A DNA stretch of 64,000 nt from Bacteroidales bacterium. Lineage in GTDB: Bacteria > Bacteroidota > Bacteroidia > Bacteroidales > UBA12077. Positions 1 to 10,869 of the stretch are shown here, one piece after another. Below the pieces are notes generated by a model. That model was given only the letters and a program-made list of their open reading frames with translations. It was not told the DNA's origin and searched no databases. The stretch is taken from positions 496,001-560,000 of the forward strand of contig JAEINU010000001.1 in NCBI GenBank assembly GCA_016342685.1, in the 5' to 3' direction. The translations under genes and the position numbers were made by a program. Numbering within the stretch: the stretch's first letter is position 1; every line of letters starts with the position of its first letter.

Positions 1-1
1 A

Positions 2-1300
2 AATAAATTTAAGCAAAAAGAAATTTCTCTATCACAAAAATTTGAGGAAAACCAAAGAAGCAAAAAGGAAATAGATGCAATTAAAGACAATTTGCAAGTT
101 CAAATTGATTTGGTAGATAAACGAAGTGAGGAACTTGATAAAATGCACAAGCAGCAGGTTGAGCAATTGGAGGCCATCTCTGGTTTATCTGCAGAAGAGG
201 CAAAGGAACAACTTACAGAATCGTTAAAGGCAGAAGCTAAAACCGATGCTATGTCTGAGATTAATGAAATAATGGAAGAAGCTAGAATGACTGCAAGTAA
301 AGAAGCAAAACGAATTGTTGTGCAGACAGTTCAAAGGGTTGCTACTGAGACTGCGGTGGAAAATTCGGTTACAGTTTTTAATATTGATAATGACGAAATT
401 AAAGGACGAATAATTGGTCGTGAAGGTCGTAATATCAGAGCTCTTGAAGCTGCTACTGGAGTTGAGATTATTGTAGATGATACTCCTGAAGCAATTATAC
501 TTTCAGCATTTGATCCTGTGCGTCGCGAGATAGCAAGATTGGCTCTTCATCAATTAGTAACAGATGGACGAATTCATCCTGCTAGAATCGAAGAAGTTGT
601 TCAGAAAACACAAAAGCAAATAGAAGAAGAAATAATTGAGATAGGAAAACGCACAACCATAGACCTTGGTGTTCATGGTTTACATCCTGAAATTATTCGT
701 TTAATTGGAAAAATGAAATATCGTTCTTCTTATGGACAAAACTTATTACAGCACTCTCGTGAGGTAGCTAATCTATCGGCGATTATGGCTTCTGAGTTAG
801 GATTAAATCCTAAATTGGCTAAAAGAGCAGGTTTACTTCATGATATTGGGAAAGTTCCTGATGATGAGCCGGAATTACCTCATGCAATTCTAGGTATGAA
901 AATTGCCGAAAAATATAAAGAGAAACCAGAAGTGTGCAATGCAATAGGAGCACATCACGATGAGGTCGAAATGACATCATTAATATCTCCAATAATTCAG
1001 GTGTGTGATGCTATTTCTGGAGCTCGTCCAGGAGCAAGAAGAGAAGTCGTTGAATCCTACATTAAAAGATTGAAAGATTTAGAAGAACTTGCTTTAGCTC
1101 ATCCTGGAGTTATGAAAACATATGCTATTCAGGCAGGTAGAGAGTTGCGAGTGATTGTTGGTAGTGAGAAGGTTAGTGATGCGGATGCAGAAAAAATTTC
1201 TTTTGAAATTTCACAAAAAATCCAAAATGAAATGACTTATCCTGGGCAAATAAAGATTACTGTAATTCGAGAAACGAGAGCGATTAATTACGCAAAATAA
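2..1300 (+). CDS. rny: Ribonuclease Y, 5'-truncated by the window edge
   Basis: Membrane-anchored endoribonuclease that starts mRNA turnover. The reading frame is open to the window edge, so the N-terminal anchor and part of the coiled coil are missing; about 432 of the usual ~520 residues are visible. What remains is a charged Lys/Glu-rich coiled coil, a KH RNA-binding domain with [12 protein letters not shown], and an HD metal-dependent phosphohydrolase domain with LLHDIGK, then the typical C-terminal end. A TTG at 92 lies inside the coiled coil and is not the true start. The gene ends just before a strong terminator, so it is probably transcribed separately from the polysaccharide genes that follow. 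Family assignment is firm. Confidence 0.96.
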   Translation, partial: NKFKQKEISLSQKFEENQRSKKEIDAIKDNLQVQIDLVDKRSEELDKMHKQQVEQLEAISGLSAEEAKEQLTESLKAEAKTDAMSEINEIMEEARMTASKEAKRIVVQTVQRVATETAVENSVTVFNIDNDEIKGRIIGREGRNIRALEAATGVEIIVDDTPEAIILSAFDPVRREIARLALHQLVTDGRIHPARIEEVVQKTQKQIEEEIIEIGKRTTIDLGVHGLHPEIIRLIGKMKYRSSYGQNLLQHSREVANLSAIMASELGLNPKLAKRAGLLHDIGKVPDDEPELPHAILGMKIAEKYKEKPEVCNAIGAHHDEVEMTSLISPIIQVCDAISGARPGARREVVESYIKRLKDLEELALAHPGVMKTYAIQAGRELRVIVGSEKVSDADAEKISFEISQKIQNEMTYPGQIKITVIRETRAINYAK

Positions 1301-1317
1301 TTTAATAAATAACTTTT

Positions 1318-1350
1318 AAAAAAGCTCTAACTGTTGTTGGGGCTTTTTTT
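1318..1350 (+). terminator. Rho-independent terminator after rny
   Basis: An AAAAAAGCTC arm pairs with GGGGCTTTTTTT across a short loop. The T-run makes this a textbook intrinsic terminator separating rny from the polysaccharide locus. Confidence 0.85.
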
Positions 1351-1387
1351 ACATATCAGAATATTCTATTTTCGTAAAAAAATAAGC

Positions 1388-2515
1388 ATGAATATTAAAA
1401 TGGTCGACCTGAAAGGTCAGTACAATAAAATAAAGAGTGAAGTTGATACTGAAATTCAGAAAGTGATAGAAAATACATCCTTTATAAATGGACCTAAAGT
1501 AAAAGAGTTTTCAGAAAATCTTTCTCAGTATTTAGGAGGAATAAGTGTGGTGCCATGTGCAAATGGTACAGATGCACTTCAAATTGCTTTAATGGCTTTG
1601 GAATTAACACCTGGTGATGAAGTGATTTTGCCTGTTCATACATACGTGGCCACAGCAGAGGTTATTGCATTGCTTAAGTTAAAACCTGTTTTTGTTGATG
1701 TTCATCCCGATTTTTTCACAATTGATGTTCGACAAATTGAGAGTAAAATAACTAAAAAAACAAAAGTAATTATTCCTGTTCATCTCTATGGACAGTGTGC
1801 AGATATGGAGCCAATCATGAATATCGCAAATAAATATAACTTATTTGTTGTTGAAGATACGGCTCAAGCTATAGGAGCAGAATATTCATTTTCTGATGGG
1901 AGAAAATTTATGGCAGGAACAATTGGAGATATTGGGACTACTTCATTTTTTCCATCTAAAAACCTTGGTTGTTTTGGCGATGGTGGAGCAATGTTTGTTA
2001 ATAATAATAAGCTTGCAAACAAATGTAATATGATTGCTAATCATGGGCAACGTATTAAATATCATCACGATATAGTTGGATGCAACTCGCGGTTAGACTC
2101 AATTCAAGCTGCAGTACTAGATGTTAAATTAAAGTATCTAAACCAGTATTGTAGTGCTCGGCAGAATGCTGCAACGGTTTATGATAATCTTTTAAAAGAT
2201 ATAGATGGAATCATTACTCCAAAATTATTTAATATCTCATCTCATGTTTATCATCAATATACACTAATGCTTGATGAATCAATAAATAGAAGTGCTTTGC
2301 AAGATTATTTAAAAGATAGGAATATTCCTTCAATGATATATTATCCTGTACCATTGCACAAGCAAGTTGCATATATTCAAGCAGAAAATCAAGATAGTTA
2401 TCCTGTAACTGAAAAGTTATCTAAAACTGTTTTATCTTTGCCTATTCATACAGAAATAACACTAAAGGAACAAGAATATATTGTATCAACAATTAAGGAA
2501 TTTCTAAAAATGTAA
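1388..2515 (+). CDS. wbpE: DegT/DnrJ/EryC1 sugar aminotransferase, WbpE-like
   Basis: PLP-dependent aminotransferase, 375 residues, expected to transfer an amino group to C3 of UDP-3-keto-GlcNAcA. The aldolase-type fold I signature is clear, with the Schiff-base lysine at about residue 191 in [15 protein letters not shown] chose the ATG at 1388 because an upstream start at 1334 would lie inside the rny terminator and add 18 residues outside the family pattern. It sits two bases before a WbpD-like acetyltransferase, and a WbpB-like dehydrogenase lies downstream. That context, more than the sequence alone, points to UDP-2,3-diacetamido-2,3-dideoxyglucuronate synthesis. Other 3-aminosugar transaminases of the family are possible. 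Confidence 0.85.
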   Translation: MNIKMVDLKGQYNKIKSEVDTEIQKVIENTSFINGPKVKEFSENLSQYLGGISVVPCANGTDALQIALMALELTPGDEVILPVHTYVATAEVIALLKLKPVFVDVHPDFFTIDVRQIESKITKKTKVIIPVHLYGQCADMEPIMNIANKYNLFVVEDTAQAIGAEYSFSDGRKFMAGTIGDIGTTSFFPSKNLGCFGDGGAMFVNNNKLANKCNMIANHGQRIKYHHDIVGCNSRLDSIQAAVLDVKLKYLNQYCSARQNAATVYDNLLKDIDGIITPKLFNISSHVYHQYTLMLDESINRSALQDYLKDRNIPSMIYYPVPLHKQVAYIQAENQDSYPVTEKLSKTVLSLPIHTEITLKEQEYIVSTIKEFLKM

Positions 2516-2517
2516 TT

Positions 2518-3087
2518 ATGGATTATTTTGCACATGAAACGGCTGTAATTGATAATGATTGTGAAATCGGAGATGGTACAAAAATATGGCATTTTTCTCA
2601 TGTTATGTCACATTGTACAATTGGTAATGATTGTAATATTGGACAAAACGTAGTTGTTTCTCCAGAGGTTATACTAGGGAATCAAGTAAAAGTACAAAAT
2701 AATGTTTCAATTTATACAGGTGTAATTTGTGAGGATGAAGTATTCCTTGGACCATCGATGGTTTTTACAAATATTACAAACCCACGGAGTGGTGTTATTC
2801 GTAAAAATCAATATGAAAAGACTGTGGTGAAAAAGGGAGCTTCAATTGGAGCCAATGCAACAATTGTTTGTGGACATGATATTGGAGAATACGCATTTAT
2901 AGGTGCTGGTGCGGTTGTTACAAAGAATGTAAAGCCTTACGCTTTGATCGTAGGTAATCCAGCTAAACAAATTGGGTGGATGAGTGAATATGGACATCGG
3001 TTAAATTTTAATGAAAAAGGATTGGCAATATGTCCAGAGAGTAAAGAAAATTATCAGCTAATCAATAATCAAGTGAATAAAATATAG
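2518..3087 (+). CDS. wbpD: Left-handed beta-helix N-acetyltransferase, WbpD-like
   Basis: 189-residue hexapeptide-repeat acetyltransferase expected to use acetyl-CoA to acetylate the 3-amino group made by the preceding aminotransferase. Repeated [LIV]-G-x-x hexapeptides run through most of the protein. The segment [13 protein letters not shown] followed by [11 protein letters not shown] and GNPAKQIGW is the usual C-terminal coil of sugar N-acetyltransferases. The gene starts two bases after the aminotransferase stop and ends three bases before the next gene, so translation is probably coupled. A second protein of the same family (11275-11820) serves the dTDP-sugar module. Assignment to WbpD rests on its WbpE/WbpB neighbours. 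Confidence 0.85.
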   Translation: MDYFAHETAVIDNDCEIGDGTKIWHFSHVMSHCTIGNDCNIGQNVVVSPEVILGNQVKVQNNVSIYTGVICEDEVFLGPSMVFTNITNPRSGVIRKNQYEKTVVKKGASIGANATIVCGHDIGEYAFIGAGAVVTKNVKPYALIVGNPAKQIGWMSEYGHRLNFNEKGLAICPESKENYQLINNQVNKI

Positions 3088-3090
3088 GTT

Positions 3091-4137
3091 ATGGCAAAAG
3101 TTCTTATTACAGGTTCTGCTGGTTTTATAGGTTTCCATTTGTCAAAAAGATTAATTTCAGAAGGATATGAAGTGGTCGGCTTAGATAATATTAACGATTA
3201 CTATGATATTAATTTAAAATATGGAAGACTGAATGAATCAGGAATAAAAAAGGAATCCATTCAATATAATAATGTAGTTGATTCATCTTTTTCTTCAAAT
3301 TACAAGTTTGTCAAGCTTAATCTGGAAGATCAAGAAAATATAAATAAATTATTTGATGCTGAAGGTTTTGATTACGTTGTTAATCTAGCAGCACAGGCAG
3401 GAGTGAGGTATAGTTTGGAAAACCCGCAAGCCTATATTAACAGTAATATTGTTGGATTTACAAATATTCTTGAGGCATGTAGGCATAATAAAATAAAACA
3501 CTTGGTTTATGCAAGTAGTTCAAGTGTTTATGGATTAAATAAAAGTATGCCATTCTCTACAAATGACAATGTAGATCATCCAATAAGCTTATATGCTGCA
3601 AGTAAAAAATCCAATGAGTTAATGGCTCATACTTATAGTTATTTGTTTAATTTACCTACTACAGGACTAAGGTTCTTTACTGTTTATGGTCCTTGGGGAC
3701 GCCCAGATATGGCTTTGTTCTTGTTTACAAAAGCAATACTTGAGAATGAAACTATAGATGTATTTAATCATGGAAAAATGTTGCGTGATTTTACATACGT
3801 TGATGATATTGTAGAGGGGGTAAAAAAAGTTTTAGAAAATAGACCAGTAGGTAAGAAAGAAATATCAGATCCATCCAGTTCCGTTGCACCATATAAAATA
3901 TATAATATTGGTAATAGTTCGCCGGTAAAGCTTATGGATTTTATAACTGTAATTGAAAATAAATTAGGAAAAATTGCTAAAAAGAATTTATTGCCAATAC
4001 AAGCTGGAGATGTTGAGAAAACATGGGCAAATGTTGATGATTTAATTTCTGATTTGAATTATAAACCTAAAACTGATATTAATGTTGGAATTGAAGAGTT
4101 TATCAATTGGTATAAAAAGTTTTATTCAGTGAATTAA
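3091..4137 (+). CDS. UDP-glucuronate 4-epimerase-like SDR (CapI/GAE type)
   Basis: Extended short-chain dehydrogenase of 348 residues, probably converting UDP-glucuronate to UDP-galacturonate with bound NAD. It has the N-terminal GSAGFIGFHL Rossmann loop, the SSSSVYG serine region, the catalytic YAASKK motif and the RFFTVYGPWGRPDMALF stretch that marks the CapI/GAE subgroup rather than GalE. Its substrate could come from the UDP-glucose dehydrogenase at 5189. It lies in the tight operon, three bases after the acetyltransferase. A UDP-GlcNAcA epimerase role is a possible alternative. Confidence 0.82.
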   Translation: MAKVLITGSAGFIGFHLSKRLISEGYEVVGLDNINDYYDINLKYGRLNESGIKKESIQYNNVVDSSFSSNYKFVKLNLEDQENINKLFDAEGFDYVVNLAAQAGVRYSLENPQAYINSNIVGFTNILEACRHNKIKHLVYASSSSVYGLNKSMPFSTNDNVDHPISLYAASKKSNELMAHTYSYLFNLPTTGLRFFTVYGPWGRPDMALFLFTKAILENETIDVFNHGKMLRDFTYVDDIVEGVKKVLENRPVGKKEISDPSSSVAPYKIYNIGNSSPVKLMDFITVIENKLGKIAKKNLLPIQAGDVEKTWANVDDLISDLNYKPKTDINVGIEEFINWYKKFYSVN

Positions 4138-4198
4138 ACCTAAAAATAGTAAGAATTAATTAACATTATTAATAGTTTTGTATTCTTAAAAATATACA

Positions 4199-5149
4199 AT
4201 GGAAGGTAAAAATTTTGCAATTATAGGAGTGGCTGGATACATTGCTGAAAGACACTTAAAGGCAATAAAAGATACAAATAATAACTTAGTTGCTTCTTTG
4301 GATAAGTTTGATAGTGTCGGTAAAATTGACTCATATTTTCCGAGTTCAGATTTTTTTACAGAATATGAAAGGTTTGATCGTCATATAGATAAACTAAAAC
4401 GCAAGGGGACGAAAATTGATTATGTAAGTATTTGTTCTCCTAACTATTTACATGATTCTCATATTCGATTTGCATTAAGACAAGGAGCTGATGCTATATG
4501 CGAAAAACCTCTGGTTTTAAATCCATGGAATGTGAATGCGCTCGAAGAAATTGAAAAAGAAACAGGTAGGAATGTATATAACGTTTTACAACTTAGACTT
4601 CATCCTTCTATAATAGCTTTAAAACAAAAAATAGAGAATGGACCAAAAGATAAAATATATGATGTTGATTTAGCTTATATTACAAGCAGAGGGAATTGGT
4701 ATTTTACTTCATGGAAAGGAAGTGAAGAGAAATCGGGAGGTGTTGCAACAAATATAGGAGTTCATTTTTATGATATGTTGTCTTGGATTTTTGGATCTGT
4801 TAAACAAAACATTGTTAATGTAAGTGAAAAAAATAAAGCAGCAGGATATTTAGAATTAGAAAGAGCCAGAGTTCGTTGGTTTTTAAGCGTAGATTATAAT
4901 GATATTCCGAAGCTTGTTAAAGAAAAGGGACAAAGAACGTATAGGTCAATTACTGTAGGGGATGAGGAAATAGAGTTTAGTGGGGGCTTTACTGATTTGC
5001 ATACTGAAACATATAAAAATATCCTAAATGGGAAGGGATTTGGTTTAGATCATGCTAAAAATGCGATTGAAATAGTGCACAATATACGAAATAAAAAACC
5101 TATAGGTTTGTATGGTGATTACCATCCATTTTGTAAGGAAAATGGTTAA
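4199..5149 (+). CDS. wbpB: Gfo/Idh/MocA oxidoreductase, WbpB-like
   Basis: 316-residue NAD-dependent dehydrogenase. The N-terminal Rossmann fold (AIIGVAGYIAERH) is followed by the family's EKPL motif near residue 100 and an alpha/beta substrate domain. WbpB oxidises C3 of UDP-GlcNAcA to the 3-keto sugar that WbpE transaminates, and in Pseudomonas the two act as a coupled pair. Here the pair flanks an epimerase instead of being adjacent, which is unusual in order but complete in content. The 61-base gap upstream is larger than its neighbours' and holds no feature I can name. Confidence 0.82.
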   Translation: MEGKNFAIIGVAGYIAERHLKAIKDTNNNLVASLDKFDSVGKIDSYFPSSDFFTEYERFDRHIDKLKRKGTKIDYVSICSPNYLHDSHIRFALRQGADAICEKPLVLNPWNVNALEEIEKETGRNVYNVLQLRLHPSIIALKQKIENGPKDKIYDVDLAYITSRGNWYFTSWKGSEEKSGGVATNIGVHFYDMLSWIFGSVKQNIVNVSEKNKAAGYLELERARVRWFLSVDYNDIPKLVKEKGQRTYRSITVGDEEIEFSGGFTDLHTETYKNILNGKGFGLDHAKNAIEIVHNIRNKKPIGLYGDYHPFCKENG

Positions 5150-5188
5150 TACTTATTATTATATTTAATCAAAATCTCAAATAGAAAG

Positions 5189-6592
5189 ATGAAGAAAATT
5201 ACAAATATCTGTTGTATTGGAGCTGGTTATGTTGGTGGACCTACTATGGCAGTAATAGCTCAAAAATGTCCTGAAATAACTGTTAATGTTGTTGATATTA
5301 ATGAACAACGCATTCGTGATTGGAATGATAGCGATTTGGACAAACTCCCAATTTATGAGCCTGGTTTAAAGGAAGTTGTTTTAGAAGCAAGAGGTAGGAA
5401 TTTATTTTTTTCAACCAATGTAGAGAAATCTATTGATGAGGCAGAAATAGTTTTTATATCTGTTAACACTCCGACGAAAACATATGGAAAAGGAAAAGGG
5501 ATGGCAGCAGATTTAAAATTTGTTGAACTTTGTGCTCGTCAAATTGCTAAAGTCTCTAAGAATGATAAAATTGTTGTAGAAAAATCGACATTGCCTGTAA
5601 GAACTGCTGAAGCTGTTAGATCTATTTTGGATAATACAGGTAATGGGGTAAAGTTTCAAATCCTTTCAAATCCTGAATTTCTAGCGGAAGGTACTGCTGT
5701 AGATGATCTTCATAATGCAGATAGAGTCTTAATTGGAGGAGAGCAATCTACAGAAGAAGGACAAGAAGCGATGGATGCTTTAACAGATATTTATGCTCAT
5801 TGGCTTCCAAAGGAAAGAATCTTACAAACAAACGTTTGGTCATCTGAATTATCAAAATTAACTGCAAATGCATTTTTGGCACAGAGAATCTCTTCAATAA
5901 ATTCGTTATCAGCACTATGCGAGGAAACTGAAGCAAACATTGAAGAAGTGGCAAGAGCTATTGGTAGTGATACGAGAATTGGAGCAAAATTCCTTAAAAC
6001 TTCTGTTGGTTTTGGAGGTTCATGTTTTCAAAAAGACATATTAAATTTAGTATATATATGCAGAAGCATGGGATTGCAAGAAGTTGCTGATTATTGGGAA
6101 CAGGTAATTCTTATGAATGACTATCAGAAACGAAGATTTGCAGACAATATAATAAAAACATTATATAATACTGTTTCAGATAAAAAGATTACCTTTTTAG
6201 GATGGGCATTTAAGAAAGATACGAATGATACAAGGGAAACAGCAGCAATGTATGTAGCAGATCATTTGATGAATGATTTAGCTAGAATTGAGGTTTATGA
6301 CCCAAAGGTAAGTTCAAAACAAATGTTCGCAGATATGAATTATTTAAATTCAAGAAGTGAAACTGAAAATGAAAAGCAACTTAAAGCTCATTCAGATCCA
6401 TATGAAGCATGTAAAAATGCGCATGCCATTGCTGTTTTGACAGAGTGGGATGAGTTTATTGATTATGATTGGCAAAAGATATATGATAATATGATGAAAC
6501 CAGCTTTTGTGTTTGATGGACGTAATATCCTTGATCGAGAGAGATTAGAAAAAATTGGCTTTAAATATTATGGAATAGGTATAAATTCATAA
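5189..6592 (+). CDS. UDP-glucose 6-dehydrogenase, eukaryote-like class
   Basis: 467-residue UDP-glucose dehydrogenase that oxidises UDP-glucose to UDP-glucuronate in two NAD-dependent steps. The Rossmann motif [12 protein letters not shown], the NPEFLAEG segment and the catalytic cysteine at residue 279 in [10 protein letters not shown] are all present. Length and spacing match the longer animal/plant-type class better than the ~390-residue bacterial class. It supplies UDP-GlcA, probably to the 4-epimerase at 3091 and to glycosyltransferases directly. It is one of two nucleotide-sugar dehydrogenases in the locus, distinct in class from the one at 6643. Confidence 0.9.
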   Translation: MKKITNICCIGAGYVGGPTMAVIAQKCPEITVNVVDINEQRIRDWNDSDLDKLPIYEPGLKEVVLEARGRNLFFSTNVEKSIDEAEIVFISVNTPTKTYGKGKGMAADLKFVELCARQIAKVSKNDKIVVEKSTLPVRTAEAVRSILDNTGNGVKFQILSNPEFLAEGTAVDDLHNADRVLIGGEQSTEEGQEAMDALTDIYAHWLPKERILQTNVWSSELSKLTANAFLAQRISSINSLSALCEETEANIEEVARAIGSDTRIGAKFLKTSVGFGGSCFQKDILNLVYICRSMGLQEVADYWEQVILMNDYQKRRFADNIIKTLYNTVSDKKITFLGWAFKKDTNDTRETAAMYVADHLMNDLARIEVYDPKVSSKQMFADMNYLNSRSETENEKQLKAHSDPYEACKNAHAIAVLTEWDEFIDYDWQKIYDNMMKPAFVFDGRNILDRERLEKIGFKYYGIGINS

Positions 6593-6642
6593 ATAAATGG
6601 ATTGCATTCAGAGCTACAATTTATTATCGAAAAATTAATGTT

Positions 6643-7932
6643 ATGTATAATAAGTTAGTTAATAAAGAAGCAAAATTAGCAGTTATTGGTTTAGGGTATG
6701 TTGGATTGCCAATAGGATTAGAATTTGCAAAAAAAATATCGGTTATTGGTTTTGACATCAAACAAGATCGTGTTGAATTGATGAACAATAATATTGATCC
6801 TAGCAGAGAATTACCATTAGAAGCATTTAATGATTGTGATATAAAATTTACATCAGATATAGAGGACTTGAGGGAAGCGAATTTTTATATTGTTGCTGTC
6901 CCAACGCCAATTGATGATTATAATTTACCTGATATGGGACCAGTTTTAAAAGCTTCAGAAACTGTTGGTCGTGTACTGAAAAAAGGTGATTATGTCGTAT
7001 ATGAATCTACTGTATATCCTGGTGCAACTGAAGAAGATTGTGTTCCAGTCTTAGAAAAGGAATCAGGACTAAAATATATTGATGATTTTAAAGTGGGCTT
7101 CTCTCCTGAAAGAATCAATCCAGGAGATAAAGTTAACATTTTGACAACAATTGTTAAAGTGTCATCAGGATGTGATAAAGAATCAGCTGAAAATATAGCT
7201 AAGGTTTATGAATTGGTTATAAAGGCTGGTGTTCATAGGGCAAGTTCTATAAAAGTTGCTGAAGCTTCAAAAATTATAGAAAATACTCAACGAGATATCA
7301 ATATAGCTTTCATGAATGAACTTTCTATTATCTTTAATAGAATGAATATTAATACTTTTGAAGTATTGGAAGCCGCAGGAACTAAATGGAATTTTTTAAA
7401 ATTCTTCCCAGGTTTGGTAGGAGGCCATTGCATCGGTGTTGATCCATATTACCTTACGCACAAGGCAAAACAATTGGGTTACCACGCCCAAATGATAAAT
7501 TCAGGTCGTTTCATTAATGATTCCATGGGTGGTTATGTTGCTAAACAAATTGTTAAAAAATTAGTTAAAGCAGAAAAGCATATTCAGAATTCTAAAGTTT
7601 TAATTATGGGTATAACGTTTAAAGAAGACGTTAGCGATATCAGAAACTCAAAAGTAGTTGATGTTTATAGGGAATTACTTTCTTATGGGGTAAAGGTTGA
7701 TGTTGTTGATCCATATGCGGATATAGAAGAAGTTAATGAAGAGTATAATTTTAAAATGGCAACTAAGATTTCAGATGATTACGATGTCGTTATCGCTGCA
7801 GTTAGCCATGATAAATATTTAAGTTTATCTGAAGATTACTTTAAGTCTATAACTACTGAAAATGCTTTATTTGTAGATATTAAAGGCAATTATCGTAATA
7901 AAATTAAAAATTTAACTTATTGGAGTTTATAA
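6643..7932 (+). CDS. UDP-N-acetylhexosamine 6-dehydrogenase, TviB/WbpO type
   Basis: 429-residue nucleotide-sugar dehydrogenase. An N-terminal [16 protein letters not shown]-binding loop is followed by the IDPSRE stretch typical of the Vi-antigen TviB group, and the catalytic cysteine is at residue 263 in [11 protein letters not shown]. TviB-type enzymes oxidise UDP-GlcNAc (or UDP-GalNAc) to the uronic acid. Here that product would be the input for the WbpB/E/D-like steps, replacing the differently branched WbpA enzyme found in Pseudomonas. Substrate is inferred from context and subgroup. Confidence 0.87.
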   Translation: MYNKLVNKEAKLAVIGLGYVGLPIGLEFAKKISVIGFDIKQDRVELMNNNIDPSRELPLEAFNDCDIKFTSDIEDLREANFYIVAVPTPIDDYNLPDMGPVLKASETVGRVLKKGDYVVYESTVYPGATEEDCVPVLEKESGLKYIDDFKVGFSPERINPGDKVNILTTIVKVSSGCDKESAENIAKVYELVIKAGVHRASSIKVAEASKIIENTQRDINIAFMNELSIIFNRMNINTFEVLEAAGTKWNFLKFFPGLVGGHCIGVDPYYLTHKAKQLGYHAQMINSGRFINDSMGGYVAKQIVKKLVKAEKHIQNSKVLIMGITFKEDVSDIRNSKVVDVYRELLSYGVKVDVVDPYADIEEVNEEYNFKMATKISDDYDVVIAAVSHDKYLSLSEDYFKSITTENALFVDIKGNYRNKIKNLTYWSL

Positions 7933-7933
7933 T

Positions 7934-8806
7934 ATGAAAGGTATTGTATTAGCAGGTGGTTCAGGAACGAGACTATATCCCATAACAAAAGGTGTTTCAA
8001 AACAGATGTTGCCAATTTATGATAAGCCAATGATTTATTATCCAATTTCTGTATTAATGCTCGCAGGTATTAGGGAAATTTTAATAATATCAACTCCTCA
8101 TGATTTACCTCATTTTAAACGACTATTAGGAGATGGGAAAGAATTGGGGATTTCATTTTCTTATGAGGAGCAACCATTTCCTGATGGCTTAGCACAGGCG
8201 TTTATCATTGGAGAAAAATTTATTGGAGAAGATGATGTATGTTTAGTATTAGGTGATAATATTTTCTATGGACATGGCTTTTCAGAGTTATTGGCGAGAT
8301 CAATAAAAAATGTAGAGAAAGAAAATACAGCAACTGTCTTTGGATATTGGGTGAGAGATCCTGAAAGATATGGTGTAGCTGAATTTAATGAAGATGGTAA
8401 AGTTATTAGCATTGAAGAGAAACCGCAATTTCCTAAGTCAAACTATGCAGTTGTAGGTTTATATTTTTATACGAATGAAGTTATTGATATAGCAAAAAAC
8501 ATAACACCTTCTGCTAGAGGAGAACTTGAGATTACAACCGTAAATCAAGAGTATTTAAAGAGAAATAGGTTAAAAGTGGAGTTGATGGGGCGTGGATTTG
8601 CCTGGTTAGATACAGGGACTCATGAATCCTTATTGGATGCAAGTAGATATGTTGAAACTATTGAGACAAGGCAAGGGTTAAAAATAGCTTGTTTGGAGGA
8701 AATTGCATATACAATGGAGTATATTAATAGAAACCAGCTATTGAAATTAGCAGAACCATTAAAGAAAAATCAATATGGACAATATTTAATTAATATTGCA
8801 AAATAA
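7934..8806 (+). CDS. rmlA: Glucose-1-phosphate thymidylyltransferase
   Basis: 290 residues, joining dTTP and glucose-1-phosphate to give dTDP-glucose. The N-terminal [11 protein letters not shown] nucleotide loop, the [15 protein letters not shown] segment and [10 protein letters not shown] are diagnostic for RmlA. It starts one base after the preceding stop and is followed two bases later by rmlC. Its product is needed by RmlB and the 3-amino-3,6-dideoxyhexose enzymes downstream. Confidence 0.97.
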   Translation: MKGIVLAGGSGTRLYPITKGVSKQMLPIYDKPMIYYPISVLMLAGIREILIISTPHDLPHFKRLLGDGKELGISFSYEEQPFPDGLAQAFIIGEKFIGEDDVCLVLGDNIFYGHGFSELLARSIKNVEKENTATVFGYWVRDPERYGVAEFNEDGKVISIEEKPQFPKSNYAVVGLYFYTNEVIDIAKNITPSARGELEITTVNQEYLKRNRLKVELMGRGFAWLDTGTHESLLDASRYVETIETRQGLKIACLEEIAYTMEYINRNQLLKLAEPLKKNQYGQYLINIAK

Positions 8807-8808
8807 AT

Positions 8809-9375
8809 ATGAATTTTATAAAGACTGAAATTCCTGAAGTTATAATAATTGAACCTAATATTTTTGGTGACGAAAGGGGTTATTTCTTTGAATCTTTCAA
8901 GGAGGAAGTATTCAACGAAAAAGTAATTAAAACTAATTTTATTCAGGATAATGAAGCTAAATCATCGTATGGTGTTTTAAGAGGTTTGCATTATCAATTG
9001 CCCCCATTTGCTCAATCTAAATTGGTGAGAGTTATAAAAGGTGAAGTATTAGATGTTGCTGTTGATATTCGTAAAGGCTCACCAACATTTATGCAACATG
9101 TAGCTGTTGTTTTATCTGAAGATAATAAGAAACAATTGTTTGTTCCAAGAGGATTTGCTCATGGTTATGTAGTTTTAAGTGATGAAGTAATTTTTTCCTA
9201 TAAGGTTGATAATAAATATGCTCCAGAGTGTGAGGGAAGTATTGCGTATAATGATCCATCTTTAAATATTGATTGGAAGTTGAAAGATGATGAAGTTTTA
9301 TTATCTGAAAAAGATAAATATTGCAATTCTATTGATAAAATAAATGTTTTTAATTATAATGAAAAATTATATTAG
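8809..9375 (+). CDS. rmlC: dTDP-4-dehydrorhamnose 3,5-epimerase
   Basis: 188-residue cupin epimerase acting on dTDP-4-keto-6-deoxyglucose to give the 4-keto-rhamnose intermediate. DERGYFFES, VLRGLHYQ and the FVPRGFAHGYVVLS motif around the catalytic His/Asp pair are typical of RmlC. There is no RmlD reductase in the window, so dTDP-rhamnose synthesis would need a distant rmlD. The gene abuts rmlB with no spacer. Confidence 0.95.
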   Translation: MNFIKTEIPEVIIIEPNIFGDERGYFFESFKEEVFNEKVIKTNFIQDNEAKSSYGVLRGLHYQLPPFAQSKLVRVIKGEVLDVAVDIRKGSPTFMQHVAVVLSEDNKKQLFVPRGFAHGYVVLSDEVIFSYKVDNKYAPECEGSIAYNDPSLNIDWKLKDDEVLLSEKDKYCNSIDKINVFNYNEKLY

Positions 9376-10380
9376 ATGAAAAGTATTTTAGTAACTGGAG
9401 GAGCTGGATTTATTGGGTCTAATTTCATACCATATTTTATAGAAAAGTATAGTGAATATATGATTGTAAATATGGATAAACTTACTTATGCCGGAGATTT
9501 GTCAAACCTATCTGAAGTTGAAGGTAATCCTAGATATAAGTTTATAAAAGGCGATATTTGCAACAGAGAGTTGGTTGAATATATTTTTAATGAATATGAT
9601 GTTCGCGGTGTAATTCACTTTGCAGCAGAATCGCATGTAGATAATTCTATTGAAGGACCAGAAGTGTTTATTCAAACAAATATTAACGGAACATTTACAC
9701 TTTTGGATGTTGCCAGGAAACAATGGATGGAGTCTCCATTTACTTACAAAAAAGAATATGAAGGATGTAGATTCCATCATATATCGACAGATGAGGTTTA
9801 TGGTACTCTTGGCGAGACTGGTTTGTTTGAAGAAATAACCCCTTATGCACCTAACTCTCCATATTCAGCTGCAAAAGCTTCGTCTGATTTTTTAGTTAGA
9901 GCATATTATCATACATATGGAATGAATGTAACTACTAGTAATTGTTCAAATAATTACGGGTCAAAACAGCATAATGAAAAATTGATACCTGTTATTATTC
10001 GTAAGGCAATAAATGGAGAGAATATACCTATCTATGGAGATGGTAAAAATATTCGGGACTGGTTGTACGTATTGGATCATTGTACTGGTATTGATTTAGT
10101 TTATCATAAGGGTATCTCAGGTGAAACTTATAATATTGGTGGGCGAAATGAAAAAACAAACATGGACATTGTGAGCCATATTTGTGAATATTTGGATAAA
10201 AAACAACCCAAAGCACAAGGTTCTTTCAAAGAACAAATTATCTTTGTGGAAGATAGAGCAGGGCACGACAGGCGCTATGCTATTGATGCTACCAAGATTG
10301 AAAAAGAATTGGGTTGGAAAGCAGATGAGAATTTTGAAAGCGGAATCGAGAAGACTATAGAATGGTATTTAAACAAATAG
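9376..10380 (+). CDS. rmlB: dTDP-glucose 4,6-dehydratase
   Basis: 334-residue extended SDR that makes dTDP-4-keto-6-deoxyglucose, the branch point for both rhamnose and the 3-acetamido sugar. GGAGFIGSNF, HFAAESHVDNSI, STDEVYG, YSAAKASSD (catalytic Tyr/Lys) and RDWLYV are all in place. The start codon follows the rmlC stop directly. The next 90 bases hold no gene before the ketoisomerases begin. Confidence 0.96.
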   Translation: MKSILVTGGAGFIGSNFIPYFIEKYSEYMIVNMDKLTYAGDLSNLSEVEGNPRYKFIKGDICNRELVEYIFNEYDVRGVIHFAAESHVDNSIEGPEVFIQTNINGTFTLLDVARKQWMESPFTYKKEYEGCRFHHISTDEVYGTLGETGLFEEITPYAPNSPYSAAKASSDFLVRAYYHTYGMNVTTSNCSNNYGSKQHNEKLIPVIIRKAINGENIPIYGDGKNIRDWLYVLDHCTGIDLVYHKGISGETYNIGGRNEKTNMDIVSHICEYLDKKQPKAQGSFKEQIIFVEDRAGHDRRYAIDATKIEKELGWKADENFESGIEKTIEWYLNK

Positions 10381-10470
10381 GGAATATTGAAGTATATAAT
10401 AATTAAAAATACTTTATTTATTATTGTCAAAAGTGAAATTGGGATGGTAATCTAATAATTTAGGGCTAAT

Positions 10471-10869
10471 ATGAAAAATGTAAAGTTAATAGAACTTCCT
10501 AAAATTCTGGATGAACGAGGCAATCTATCTTTTATAGAAGGGGAGAATCACATCCCGTTTCAAATAAAGCGTACTTATTGGATTTATGACGTGCCTGGAG
10601 GTGAGATTCGTGGAGGTCATGCTTATAAAGAGCTTTATGAGTTAATTGTTGCACTTTCTGGAAGTTTCGATGTTGTTTTGGATAATGGAATAAACAAACA
10701 AACTTTCTCACTTAACCGATCCTACTACGGTTTGTATATACCTAAAATGGTATGGCGTCGTATGGAGAATTTTTCTACCAATTCATTGGCATTAGTTTTA
10801 GCCTCAGAGATTTTCGATCAAAGAGATTATATTCGAGATTATGAACAGTTTAAATTAATGATAAAATGA
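10471..10869 (+). CDS. WxcM/FdtA-like cupin, first copy, with His-to-Tyr change
   Basis: 132-residue cupin of the dTDP-4-keto-6-deoxyglucose 3,4-ketoisomerase family (FdtA/QdtA, C-terminal domain of WxcM). The family active-site segment normally reads GGHAHK; here it is GGHAYK, so His50 is kept but residue 52 is Tyr. Otherwise the fold is intact (VPGGEIRGG, final DYIRDYEQF). It overlaps the second copy by four bases (ATGA), so the two are probably made together. It may be a subunit, an altered-specificity isomerase or an inactive partner; the sequence cannot decide. Confidence 0.8.
   Translation: MKNVKLIELPKILDERGNLSFIEGENHIPFQIKRTYWIYDVPGGEIRGGHAYKELYELIVALSGSFDVVLDNGINKQTFSLNRSYYGLYIPKMVWRRMENFSTNSLALVLASEIFDQRDYIRDYEQFKLMIK

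Noticed and set aside
1334-1387. Upstream start for the WbpE-like gene
   Set aside because: It lies inside the rny terminator T-run and adds 18 residues that do not fit the family.
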